Positions 54,708-62,580 of a DNA stretch of 64,000 bases are shown piece after piece. Position numbers and translations under genes: made by a program. The stretch covers positions 1-64,000 of the forward strand of contig NZ_JABMKZ010000018.1 of assembly GCF_013204855.1 (NCBI RefSeq), written 5' to 3'. Source of the DNA: Paenibacillus alba. GTDB lineage: Bacteria > Bacillota > Bacilli > Paenibacillales > NBRC-103111. Within the stretch, counting starts at the first letter, position 1; the number at the start of each line of letters is the position of its first letter. The notes under the pieces are model-generated. The model was not told the origin of the DNA. It searched no databases and saw nothing but the letters and a program-made list of their open reading frames with translations.

Positions 54708-55223
54708 CTACTTAACCTGATTCACCTCGTACAAATAAAACACATAATCGCTGGACGCACCCGCATGTCCGAGCTGACGGAGCATCGAAGAAATATTACC
54801 GCGGTGGTAGGTACCATGATTCACGATGTGCTGAATCACTTCGTTGATGTTGGTAGCGAGAACCCCTAAGATTGGATGCGGAAAACGTATGGTACCTTGG
54901 ACATCCTCCACGCCGCTCAAGAAATTCTGACAATCCTCAGCCAACTCTATGAAAGCAGCTTCCAGCTCCTTCAACGTCATCCCTGCCATCTTCTCTACAA
55001 TCTTAACGGTCTGCGATCTAATCTCCTCGAAGCTGCTGCCCTTCAGGCCAGACAGCCAGACCCAATCTACACGGTACATATGCACAAGCCCTGCATGGAT
55101 ACTTGGAAATACATCCTTCAGCTCCTGATGCATCGTCTCCTCCGGCAGCTCCGCAAGCCGCGCAAAAACCCGATGATTTGCCCAAACATGATAGTTATAA
55201 TTTTTGAGCATAAAATTAGACAT
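54708..55223 (-). CDS. DinB-family protein
   Basis: A four-helix-bundle protein of 171 residues. It shows NYNYHVWANHRVF at the start, IHAGLVHMYRVDWVWL, and IQHIVNHGTYHRGNISSMLR, whose three His positions form the usual metal site of the DinB/DfsB superfamily. The biochemical role (a thiol- or bacillithiol-dependent transferase is proposed for relatives) is not established here. It overlaps the VOC gene by 8 bp. A broken paralogue lies at 35783-36187. Confidence 0.9.
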   Translation of the reverse strand: MSNFMLKNYNYHVWANHRVFARLAELPEETMHQELKDVFPSIHAGLVHMYRVDWVWLSGLKGSSFEEIRSQTVKIVEKMAGMTLKELEAAFIELAEDCQNFLSGVEDVQGTIRFPHPILGVLATNINEVIQHIVNHGTYHRGNISSMLRQLGHAGASSDYVFYLYEVNQVK

Positions 55224-55623
55224 GAGCCTCTCCCTCTTTTTTGGCAGCTTGATATAGTTCGATTAATGTGCCATCCAGATCCCGTAGATAAGCAAACTGT
55301 CCATTCCATAGCGGATTAAGGAAAGGCTCTTTCACAAAATGAACACCATGCTCTCGTAAACGAGCGTAAGCAGCATCAAGATTCTCCACTTCAATATTGA
55401 GCAAGAAATTCGTTGCATATGGAAAAGTTGGCCCCAGATCTTCGCCAAGCGACTCGCTCATTGCTTTGCGGGACATCAGCTCAATCCGCGCAGCGCCTGT
55501 GTCAAACAAGGCATAATCCATGGATTCTTCATACCAGTCGACCTTCAATTTTAATTGATCCCTATAGAAAGCTACACTTTTTTGAAAGTCTTCCACCAAA
55601 ATACGCACTTGCAGCAGTTTCAT
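55216..55623 (-). CDS. VOC-family (glyoxalase/bleomycin resistance-like) protein
   Basis: A 135-residue protein of two beta-alpha-beta-beta-beta modules. It begins MKLLQVRILVEDFQKSVAFYRDQLKL; the second module is NFLLNIEVENLDAAYARLRE and ends DLDGTLIELYQ, with Glu as possible metal ligand. Small VOC proteins cover many lyases, dioxygenases and binding proteins, so no reaction is assigned. AAGGAGG precedes the ATG. It is coupled to the DinB-like gene. Confidence 0.9.
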   Translation of the reverse strand: MKLLQVRILVEDFQKSVAFYRDQLKLKVDWYEESMDYALFDTGAARIELMSRKAMSESLGEDLGPTFPYATNFLLNIEVENLDAAYARLREHGVHFVKEPFLNPLWNGQFAYLRDLDGTLIELYQAAKKEGEAHV

Positions 55624-55689
55624 TTTATTTCCTCCTTGGGTTTCGCTTGCTTTACACCCATTCTAGCCCATCTTCACTGACAGAAATGG

Positions 55690-56664
55690 TCAGTCAAGCT
55701 CCGCTGCCACATAATAATTGTATAAATTTTTCGTTATTCCAACCATTAGCTTTTTGAGCAGCGGCGGCTCTTTAATTTGGATGGTGCCCCCGTAAGTCAG
55801 AAGTAAATAAGGAAAATGCAAGCGAATGGCCCCTTCCTCCATTCTAAAATGCGCTTCAAACTGTGTTCGCTCCACTAGGGTGTGAACGAGAAACCAATGC
55901 CCGCATAAATCGTCTAATGCTTGCTCTTTTCCCGTAATTTTAACCGATATCAATTGAACGGATTTATCGGAATCCGGCAGCACACCGGCGAGGAGGAACT
56001 TTCGCGCTGAGAAATCCGCCGGCCGTTCAAAGGATGTATCCCTCGTGTCCAGCGCACGAATCCGGTCTACGCGAAAGCTGCGGATTTCATTGCGAAGACG
56101 GCAATGACCGACCACATACCATTTATTTTTCCAGCAAACCAGTCCGTAGGGGTCGATTTCACGGGCCTCCGTGACAGCGCCATACCCTTTCTGATATTGC
56201 ACATGAATCGTTTTGCTCTGAGCTACAGCTGCTTCCACTTCCTGCAGGAGAACGGCTTCCGAAGCGTCTGCTTGCGGGTGAATAACATCCAATCCTTGCT
56301 CGTGCAGGTTGATTTGGCGAAGCTGCTCTTGGTTTGTGTACATTTTCAGCTTGGCAATGGCTTGACTAAGCTTCTCCCCGTAAGGGTAGCCCGCCTCCTG
56401 AGCGAATGCGGCTGCATGTATCAGCGCCTTTTGCTCGTCCAGATCAAATACAAGCGGAGCATCGTTGAACTGTCCAAGAAGGCTGTACCCGCCATTATGG
56501 CCTGAATCAGCGATGATCGGAACACCGCTCGCACATAACGCGTCGATATAGCGATAGACCGTTCTTATGTTGATTTCCAGCTTCTCAGCAAGCTGCTTGG
56601 CTGTTATTCGTCTTTGCGACTTAAGCAGCCATAGGATAGAAAGCATATGATCCGCTTTGGACAT
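55690..56664 (-). CDS. Transcriptional regulator, HTH plus WYL domain
   Basis: Cytoplasmic regulator of 324 residues. The N-terminal winged helix (HTH_11) reads SQRRITAKQLAEKLEINIRTVYRYIDALCASGVPI. The WYL domain lies near 140-230, with YGLVCWKNKWYVVGHCRLRNEIRSFRVDRI. The C-terminal domain is of WCX type. WYL domains sense nucleotides or nucleic acids in characterised relatives. The start at 56664 has AGGAAAGGAA upstream. It lies 31 bp after the Gfo/Idh gene and may be co-transcribed with it. Confidence 0.9.
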   Translation of the reverse strand: MSKADHMLSILWLLKSQRRITAKQLAEKLEINIRTVYRYIDALCASGVPIIADSGHNGGYSLLGQFNDAPLVFDLDEQKALIHAAAFAQEAGYPYGEKLSQAIAKLKMYTNQEQLRQINLHEQGLDVIHPQADASEAVLLQEVEAAVAQSKTIHVQYQKGYGAVTEAREIDPYGLVCWKNKWYVVGHCRLRNEIRSFRVDRIRALDTRDTSFERPADFSARKFLLAGVLPDSDKSVQLISVKITGKEQALDDLCGHWFLVHTLVERTQFEAHFRMEEGAIRLHFPYLLLTYGGTIQIKEPPLLKKLMVGITKNLYNYYVAAELD

Positions 56665-56695
56665 GTCATTGGTTCCTTTCCTGACAACCGCTAGA

Positions 56696-57619
56696 TCAGA
56701 CCGATAGACGTTCCACTAATTGGTGGGATGCCAGTACAAGATCACCACGGATGGTGCAAGCACTCGGATTGTCCAAGCTATCCAAGAAATGCTGGACAAC
56801 GCTGGCAAAACCTCTTCTTTCAAGCACCGTATCCCAGCTGCCAAATGTGCGTATGCGCGGAGCAGTCCCCTTTTCATAGAAGACAGCAGACTCTAAATTC
56901 GTTACCTCTACCGATCGGCCGCTACCGTGAAGCTCCACTTTTTCCAGATCAACACCGGCAAGCCGAACCATGCTGTAGGTCCCCAAAGACGAACCAAACG
57001 CCAAAGTACCGGATGCATGCAGCAACTTGCCCGCTTCGTCGACTTGTTGATGATAGGCCTGGATGTCATAAGGCTTTTCCCCGAGCCATAGCAAAAGATC
57101 CAGCATATGGATCAGATCATCATAAAGCGTCTCCTTCGCGCCATGATTTTGCAGCTTCACGCGATGCTTGACAGCTGAGCACCAATCGAAGCCGCCTGTC
57201 TCCTGCAGCCACTGCTTAGCCTCCATATATAGCGGGGCAAATCTGCGATTAAAGCCAGCTGCGAGGAGTACCCCTTTTTGCTCCGCAAAAGAGGCCATTT
57301 GAACAGACTGATCCCACTCACAGGACAACGGCTTGTCTACGTAAACAGCAACGCCATGTTTGATGCAGGTCATTGCAATATCGTAATGTGTAGATGTCGG
57401 GCTATGTACAAATACGGCGTCCAATCCCAGAGCCAGAAGCTCCTCCAAATTCGTCGTCCCAAACGGAATACGATACTTAGCTTTCATGCGTTCAACTGTA
57501 GCCTGCGTAAAGCTCATAATCCCTGCAATCTCCACTTGCTCGTTCACCGACAACAGCGGCAAATACACCTTTTGCGCGATATCCCCTAATCCAATAATTC
57601 CAATTCTTTTTCTCGTCAT
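56696..57619 (-). CDS. Gfo/Idh/MocA family oxidoreductase
   Basis: NAD(P)-dependent sugar or inositol dehydrogenase-like protein of 307 residues. The Rossmann motif GIIGLGDIAQKVYLPLL is at the start. The catalytic EKP-type motif appears as YVDKPLSCEWD. HMLDLLLWLG lies in the C-terminal domain. The substrate is unknown. AAGGAGTG precedes the ATG, and the gene overlaps the MFS transporter gene by one base, implying that the transporter may import its substrate. Confidence 0.92.
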   Translation of the reverse strand: MTRKRIGIIGLGDIAQKVYLPLLSVNEQVEIAGIMSFTQATVERMKAKYRIPFGTTNLEELLALGLDAVFVHSPTSTHYDIAMTCIKHGVAVYVDKPLSCEWDQSVQMASFAEQKGVLLAAGFNRRFAPLYMEAKQWLQETGGFDWCSAVKHRVKLQNHGAKETLYDDLIHMLDLLLWLGEKPYDIQAYHQQVDEAGKLLHASGTLAFGSSLGTYSMVRLAGVDLEKVELHGSGRSVEVTNLESAVFYEKGTAPRIRTFGSWDTVLERRGFASVVQHFLDSLDNPSACTIRGDLVLASHQLVERLSV

Positions 57620-58893
57620 TATCCTTCACTCCTTAGTTCTTTTCCTAGTACCAAACGTCCCACCAACAAGCCTAACACGAGCAAAATGGCCCCAACAATC
57701 GTTGAAACGCCGTATATTTGAACCCACTGCGGAGCATCGTTCAGCAAGGCATAGACCTTCCCGCCAAAAATAGGCCCCAAGAACGCTGCAAAGCCGGTAA
57801 TCGCTGAATAAGTGGCAATGTACATCGGACGTTCACTCTTCGGCGTGTCGCCAATCGTAAATGTAAAGACCATCTGATTAAACCCGCCTAAGCCAATGCC
57901 CAGCACAATGTGAACGGCGTACAAAACAACGATAGCCGGTATGAAGGCGATTGCTCCCCATAATAAACAAGCCAGTGCAATGATCGGCAAGGACCACAGC
58001 AGCAAAGTCTGTGCGCTGAACCGTGTGTTTAAATTGCCCCAGACATAGTAGCTGCCCATCATGACCAAAGTATGCACCACGGTAATTAACGACACGGTTT
58101 CATAATTGATTTTCATTAACTTAAGCATAACATACGAGAAGAGCGGCACCGTCACTCCTTGTACGAATAAAAATACAGCTAGAAAGAGAATCGCTTTCAG
58201 AAAAGCGCGATCCTTCAGTGGCTTGCCGATCATCCCTACCGGATTGGATTCCGTCGAAGGCTCGAAGGGAGGGTTCGGGTATAAAGAGAAAGCTAATATA
58301 TTCAAAACGACACATACCGCACAGATCATAAATAAAATATTAAAACCCTGCCCGCCGGGATAACGGTCCAGAATTTGCCCGCCAATGAACAAGGCAAGTG
58401 AGCTGACACCGCCGAGAATCGTATTGCGCATCCCAAAATAGCGACCGCGGACCGGACCTGGGACAGCATCGCTAATGAGCGAAGTCCAAACAATTCCACC
58501 TGCGGCATTGCCTAAATGAGCGGCCGTATAGAGCACGATATACATGAAAACCCACATGTCCTTGGGAAATACAAAAGGAATAATACCAACTGAAGTCCAT
58601 AAGAATCGATGAGCCGAAGCGAAAACGAGCAGCATGCGCTTGCGGTTTCTGAATTTCTGCATGACCACCGCCATGCCAATCTGGATTATATTCACAACGG
58701 TTGTAATCGCCAAAACAAAGCCGATTTCCGTTGAAGTTGCGCCCAGGAACAGCAAATACCCGGTTAAGAAGGGGCCGCCTAATAGCTGAAAGATGATAAC
58801 AGCCGGGAATCCTTCCATGGTCGCAACGAGCAAGCTTTTTCGATTGGAAGACATTTTTTTTCTAGGATGCCGCACACGATCCCATACATTCAT
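57619..58893 (-). CDS. MFS transporter
   Basis: Twelve-span major facilitator of 424 residues from ATG 58893 (GGAGGAG upstream). The start at 58911 lies on the ribosome binding site. It has a basic N-terminus (RVRHPRKKMSSNRK), the loop GPVRGRYFGMRNTILGG after span 4 resembling the MFS A-motif area, and a long central loop at about 200-215. Substrate unknown. First gene of the MFS-Gfo/Idh-WYL set. Confidence 0.92.
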   Translation of the reverse strand: MNVWDRVRHPRKKMSSNRKSLLVATMEGFPAVIIFQLLGGPFLTGYLLFLGATSTEIGFVLAITTVVNIIQIGMAVVMQKFRNRKRMLLVFASAHRFLWTSVGIIPFVFPKDMWVFMYIVLYTAAHLGNAAGGIVWTSLISDAVPGPVRGRYFGMRNTILGGVSSLALFIGGQILDRYPGGQGFNILFMICAVCVVLNILAFSLYPNPPFEPSTESNPVGMIGKPLKDRAFLKAILFLAVFLFVQGVTVPLFSYVMLKLMKINYETVSLITVVHTLVMMGSYYVWGNLNTRFSAQTLLLWSLPIIALACLLWGAIAFIPAIVVLYAVHIVLGIGLGGFNQMVFTFTIGDTPKSERPMYIATYSAITGFAAFLGPIFGGKVYALLNDAPQWVQIYGVSTIVGAILLVLGLLVGRLVLGKELRSEG

Positions 58894-59022
58894 AAGCAAA
58901 CTCTCCTCCATTTGTAAATGTTCGTTGTTTCGCTGATCTTCTAGTTACAAATTATAGAGCGCTTATGGTAAAATAGGACTGACTTCCTAATCTATCATGT
59001 CAGGCGGGATCATCGAATAGTT

Positions 59023-59580
59023 ATGAAACCAAACCAATTTGGTCTTATCACAAGCCTATTACTCTTTTTGATCTTCATTGTACTCTCTCTTGTGTTTCAG
59101 TCAACAACTTATTTGTATATCGCAAGCGTAGGTCCTCTCCTCATTGTCCCTTTTCTTCCTGATATCCGAACCAGCCAATTCATTAAACCGAATCAAGCCA
59201 AGGGTGCTGTCAGGCTGATTACCATGGAAAACAAAGATAAAGCGGACTCCGATTTTCTTGTGATCTATTTTGAACCAGGTTATGTCAATTGGACAAGCGG
59301 GAAGCTTTACTTTCATCTGGATGATGTTATGAAAAATGTGTACATCAAGCCGGATCCCCTAGCCGCTGCGATGACAGTACTAAAATATGATCTCTTTCTC
59401 CACCGAAGCAAAAAGAACTGGGTAGGCATTTCCTTAAACCAACTTAAGCAGCGCACCGAACAGCTGTCTTATACAACGAATGAAATTAACCGTTTAGTGA
59501 TTCAGCTATCGGATGTGAATGAGCTGCTCCAGCGGCCGATCTCCCAACCAGCAGCTACTGGACAAAGTGTTGGCGCTTAG
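59023..59580 (+). CDS. Membrane-anchored hypothetical protein
   Basis: A 185-residue protein with two adjoining N-terminal hydrophobic segments (FGLITSLLLFLIFIVLSLVF and YLYIASVGPLLIVPFL). A soluble cytoplasmic domain from about 55 contains NLVIYFEPGYVNW-like LVIYFEPGYVNW and a C-terminal Gln-rich end. I recognise no family. The ribosome binding site is weak (GGCGGG), but length, composition and position support a gene. It converges with pepA. Confidence 0.65.
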   Translation: MKPNQFGLITSLLLFLIFIVLSLVFQSTTYLYIASVGPLLIVPFLPDIRTSQFIKPNQAKGAVRLITMENKDKADSDFLVIYFEPGYVNWTSGKLYFHLDDVMKNVYIKPDPLAAAMTVLKYDLFLHRSKKNWVGISLNQLKQRTEQLSYTTNEINRLVIQLSDVNELLQRPISQPAATGQSVGA

Positions 59581-59615
59581 GTGAGAGCTATTAGCGAGGA
59601 CGACGAAATTTCAAA

Positions 59616-59810
59616 AAATAAGAGCCCCTACAGACTCTTATTCGCGGAAAATGGAGCATTTCCCAGGGAATAAGAGGCTTTAGAGACTCCTAATTTCTAA
59701 AATTGCTATCACAATTGGTATGATTTCTGAAACAAGAGTCCCTAGGGACTCTTGTTTTTATTTTAATCCTGTTTTTCATGTAAATAGGAGTCCTTAAAGA
59801 CTCTTATCCC
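59616..59810. repeat. Four-unit palindromic repeat array, family C
   Basis: Four stem-loops of the type AATAAGAGNCC..GACTCTTATT: 59616-59642, 59669-59694, 59731-59757 and 59782-59808. The third, ACAAGAGTCCCTAGGGACTCTTGT, is a perfect palindrome. GACTCT starts (GACTCC in unit two) fall at 59633, 59685, 59747 and 59799: intervals 52, 62 and 52 bp. The array fills the gap between the convergent hypothetical gene and pepA; the flanking A/T runs could let units terminate transcripts in both directions. Confidence 0.88.
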
Positions 59811-59827
59811 CTGAAAACAGCTAAGTT

Positions 59828-61336
59828 CTACTTAAGCTGCTCCCCACATAAGTAGGCGGCAAGCGTCCGAACCATCACTCCGGTTGCTCCTTTAGGCTCG
59901 ATGCCTTTGGCGGACCATAACCAGGCTGTGCCGCCCGTATCCAAATGGATCCACGGCGTTTCTTCGGCAAAGTAGCCAATGAATAAGCCCGCTGTAATCG
60001 CTCCTGCCCACCGATCGGAGGACGTGGAATTCTTGATATCTGCGACATCGCTCTTCAGCATGGCGCGATATTCAGGGTAGTTTGGCAGCTGCCAAACTTT
60101 CTCGCCTGCCGCCGAAGCTGCCTGAAGCAGCGGTTTCAGAAATTCATCGTCATTCGTGACCGCCCCTGTTGCGACATCCGCAAAGCAAATCAGGATGGCG
60201 CCTGTTAGGGTCGCTACATCAATTAAGCGGGTAGCTCCCTGCTGCTTCGCATAGGTGATACCCTCTGCCAAAATAATGCGGCCTTCGGCATCTGTATTCA
60301 GCACTTCCACGGAATGCCCGCTGAGCAGTGTGACGATGTCGCCAGGACGATAGGCAGCGCCTGATGTCATATTTTCCGCAGCCGGTATAACCACGACTAG
60401 GTTCACCCTCGGCTTCAGTTGCCCAACGATGTGCAAAGCACCCAGCAGTGTGGCGGCTCCGCCCATATCACTGATCATCTCTTCCATGCCATCGGGCCTT
60501 TTCATCGAGATGCCGCCGGTATCGAAGGTCACGCCTTTGCCAACGAGGCCCAGCACGTCGGCCGATTCCGGATCCCCCTTATACTGAAGGGTGATCATGC
60601 GAGGCGGGTTGACGCTGCCTGCGCCAACCGCGAGGAGACCGCCCATTCCGCGGGCGGCCAGCTCTTGCTCGTCCAGCACTTCGCAGGCGAAGCCATAGTG
60701 CTGTGCGAGGCGAACGGCTTCCTCGGCGAGGGAAGCCGGAACGAGCTTATTGCCCGGGAGGTTCGTGAGATCCCGGGCATAGTTCGTGCCCTCCGCAACC
60801 GCCTCGGCGGCTGCGATCGCTTCCTCCAGAAGCGCTGCATCGGCAGCCGCTTCTGTGAGCAGTACCGCCCGGCGCAGCTCTGCGCGCGCCGGCTCGTTCT
60901 TCCGGTACGCCGCGATGCGGTACGTACCGAGGAGCAGCCCTTCGGTCAGCGCCGAGGCGGCTGACCGGCTGTCGAACCCGCTTGGCAGCTTCAGCGCCAA
61001 GCTCTCTACCCCAAGCGCAAGCGCCTTGCGGCTTGCGAACACCGCGGCTGCGCGCAGCGTATCGCGTGACGCTGCGGGGCCAAGCCCCGCAACGAGCACG
61101 TACGCATACGGCAGCAGCCCGTAGGTAGGCAGCGCCTCAAGCTCGTCTGAGGCGCCGGTGAATTGGCCCTTGGCGCGCATGCGCGCAAGGGCTTGATCAA
61201 GCTGCGGATGCCCAAGGACGGCGTCCTGGCGCAGCTCAGCTTCACTTAGGCAGACAAGGATCGCGTCTGCCCCTGTCTCATTTGCCAGCAATGACGTATG
61301 TACTTGCGTGGTGATTTTCGTAAGTTTAGCAAACAT
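59828..61336 (-). CDS. pepA: Leucyl aminopeptidase (M17)
   Basis: Cytoplasmic dizinc aminopeptidase releasing N-terminal residues. 502 residues from ATG 61336, which follows CAGGGAG; an upstream ATG at 61357 lacks a site. Metal and catalytic residues are visible: K267 and D272 in GLVGKGVTFDTGG, K279, D290 in SDMGGAA, and D349/E351/R353 in NTDAEGR. The N-terminal half (about 60600-61250) is strikingly rich in Ala codons and G+C compared with the C-terminal half. It lies 27 bp downstream of the aldo/keto reductase gene. Confidence 0.94.
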   Translation of the reverse strand: MFAKLTKITTQVHTSLLANETGADAILVCLSEAELRQDAVLGHPQLDQALARMRAKGQFTGASDELEALPTYGLLPYAYVLVAGLGPAASRDTLRAAAVFASRKALALGVESLALKLPSGFDSRSAASALTEGLLLGTYRIAAYRKNEPARAELRRAVLLTEAAADAALLEEAIAAAEAVAEGTNYARDLTNLPGNKLVPASLAEEAVRLAQHYGFACEVLDEQELAARGMGGLLAVGAGSVNPPRMITLQYKGDPESADVLGLVGKGVTFDTGGISMKRPDGMEEMISDMGGAATLLGALHIVGQLKPRVNLVVVIPAAENMTSGAAYRPGDIVTLLSGHSVEVLNTDAEGRIILAEGITYAKQQGATRLIDVATLTGAILICFADVATGAVTNDDEFLKPLLQAASAAGEKVWQLPNYPEYRAMLKSDVADIKNSTSSDRWAGAITAGLFIGYFAEETPWIHLDTGGTAWLWSAKGIEPKGATGVMVRTLAAYLCGEQLK

Positions 61337-61363
61337 AGCTTCAATCTCCCTGTTCATTTCATA

Positions 61364-62377
61364 TTAATAGAAAGATGCGGCCTTCTGCACAACCGATTGC
61401 ATCGGCAAGTGATAAGGACATTTCTCTTCGCAAAGCGGCTTTTCTTGGCATGGATCGTGATCTGCACAGCCTGTTATTCTTTCCTTTTGCCGTTCGAAAA
61501 ATCCATGGCCTTTGGGCAGCAGCCCGAATTTCTCCCTGAATTTACTGGCAATCATCACATCCGGGATCGAGATTTCAAGCGGGCAGGAGCAATAATTACA
61601 GCGCCTGCAATCATGCTGGCCCAGCTCGGAAGCCAACTGTTCGAGCTCATGGCGTTCCTCCGTGCCAACTTCTTCCTCTTGTGCCGCCAAGTTCTCCTTA
61701 ACTTCCTGCACGCTCACCATTCCAGAGATGGTAACGTGTACGTCTTGGCTGTACGGATACCGGATTGCACGATCCACAGGCTGAATAAACCCGCCCGATA
61801 AAGGCTTCATCGCCACTTTCATCAAATCCATTTCCGTCGCTTTGGGGATCAATTCATCCAACGCAAATGGCTGTGCCAAATTCAGATGAAACAAAATTTG
61901 TGAGAATTGCCCTTTGGCAATCCATTTGACAAGAAGATCCGGGCGATGTCCGGAAATGCCAATGAATCGGACCTTCCCTTCCCGCTGAGCTTCGAGGGCT
62001 GCTTTATATGCCCCTTCCACATCCATCGCTTTCTTATACTCGCTTACATAATTTACATAGTGAATTTGAAGCAAATCAACATGATCGGTTTTCATCCGTA
62101 CCAAGCTGCGTTCGATTTCCGCTTTGGCCGTTTCATAGTCACGTGCCCCGGTCTTCGTTGCTAAGAAATATTCCTGTCGGCGATGGGAAATGCATTCGCC
62201 AATGATTTCCTCGCTATTGCGGTAAGCCGCTGCGGTATCTATATAGTTAATACCCTGATCGAGGGCATAATTTAAAGCTTCTCTTGCCTGCTCTAAGGGC
62301 ACGCTTGGCAGGTTCATAGCACCAAATCCAAGCGATGATACATGGAAGCCAGACTTTCCAAACCTTGAATATCGCAA
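61364..62377 (-). CDS. Aldo/keto reductase with C-terminal iron-sulfur motifs
   Basis: A 337-residue protein. The AKR barrel (1-245) has the tetrad D47, Y52, K75 and the His in LLQIHYVNYV. The C-terminal extension carries two Cys groups: CRRCNYCSCPLEISIPDVM and CADHDPCQEKPLCEEKCPY. These resemble [4Fe-4S] sites of the YghZ/ferredoxin-containing AKR branch. Substrate unknown. The TTG start at 62377 has GGGAG eight bases upstream. It is followed closely by pepA. Confidence 0.9.
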   Translation of the reverse strand: MRYSRFGKSGFHVSSLGFGAMNLPSVPLEQAREALNYALDQGINYIDTAAAYRNSEEIIGECISHRRQEYFLATKTGARDYETAKAEIERSLVRMKTDHVDLLQIHYVNYVSEYKKAMDVEGAYKAALEAQREGKVRFIGISGHRPDLLVKWIAKGQFSQILFHLNLAQPFALDELIPKATEMDLMKVAMKPLSGGFIQPVDRAIRYPYSQDVHVTISGMVSVQEVKENLAAQEEEVGTEERHELEQLASELGQHDCRRCNYCSCPLEISIPDVMIASKFREKFGLLPKGHGFFERQKERITGCADHDPCQEKPLCEEKCPYHLPMQSVVQKAASFY

Positions 62378-62504
62378 GCCTCTATCTCCCTTCCCATTCA
62401 GCTGCCAAGATTAAATGAATAATTGCATATATAACATATTGTAATACAACTCGCTCCTACTTTCCATGAACCATGCATAGAAAATGTACCTGAGCGAATT
62501 TTTC

Positions 62505-62562
62505 AAACAAAAACAAGCGCTTTAGGAATTCCTCGCATCGAAGAGTTCCTGAAGTGCTTGTG
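62505..62562 (-). terminator. Terminator after rsgI
   Basis: On the minus strand ACAAGC-ACTTCAGGAA... pairs with ...TTCCTAAAGC-GCTTGT over about 18 bp with two or three mismatches, followed by TTTTTG. Confidence 0.8.
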
Positions 62563-62580
62563 GTCTGCTGCCTGTATGAA

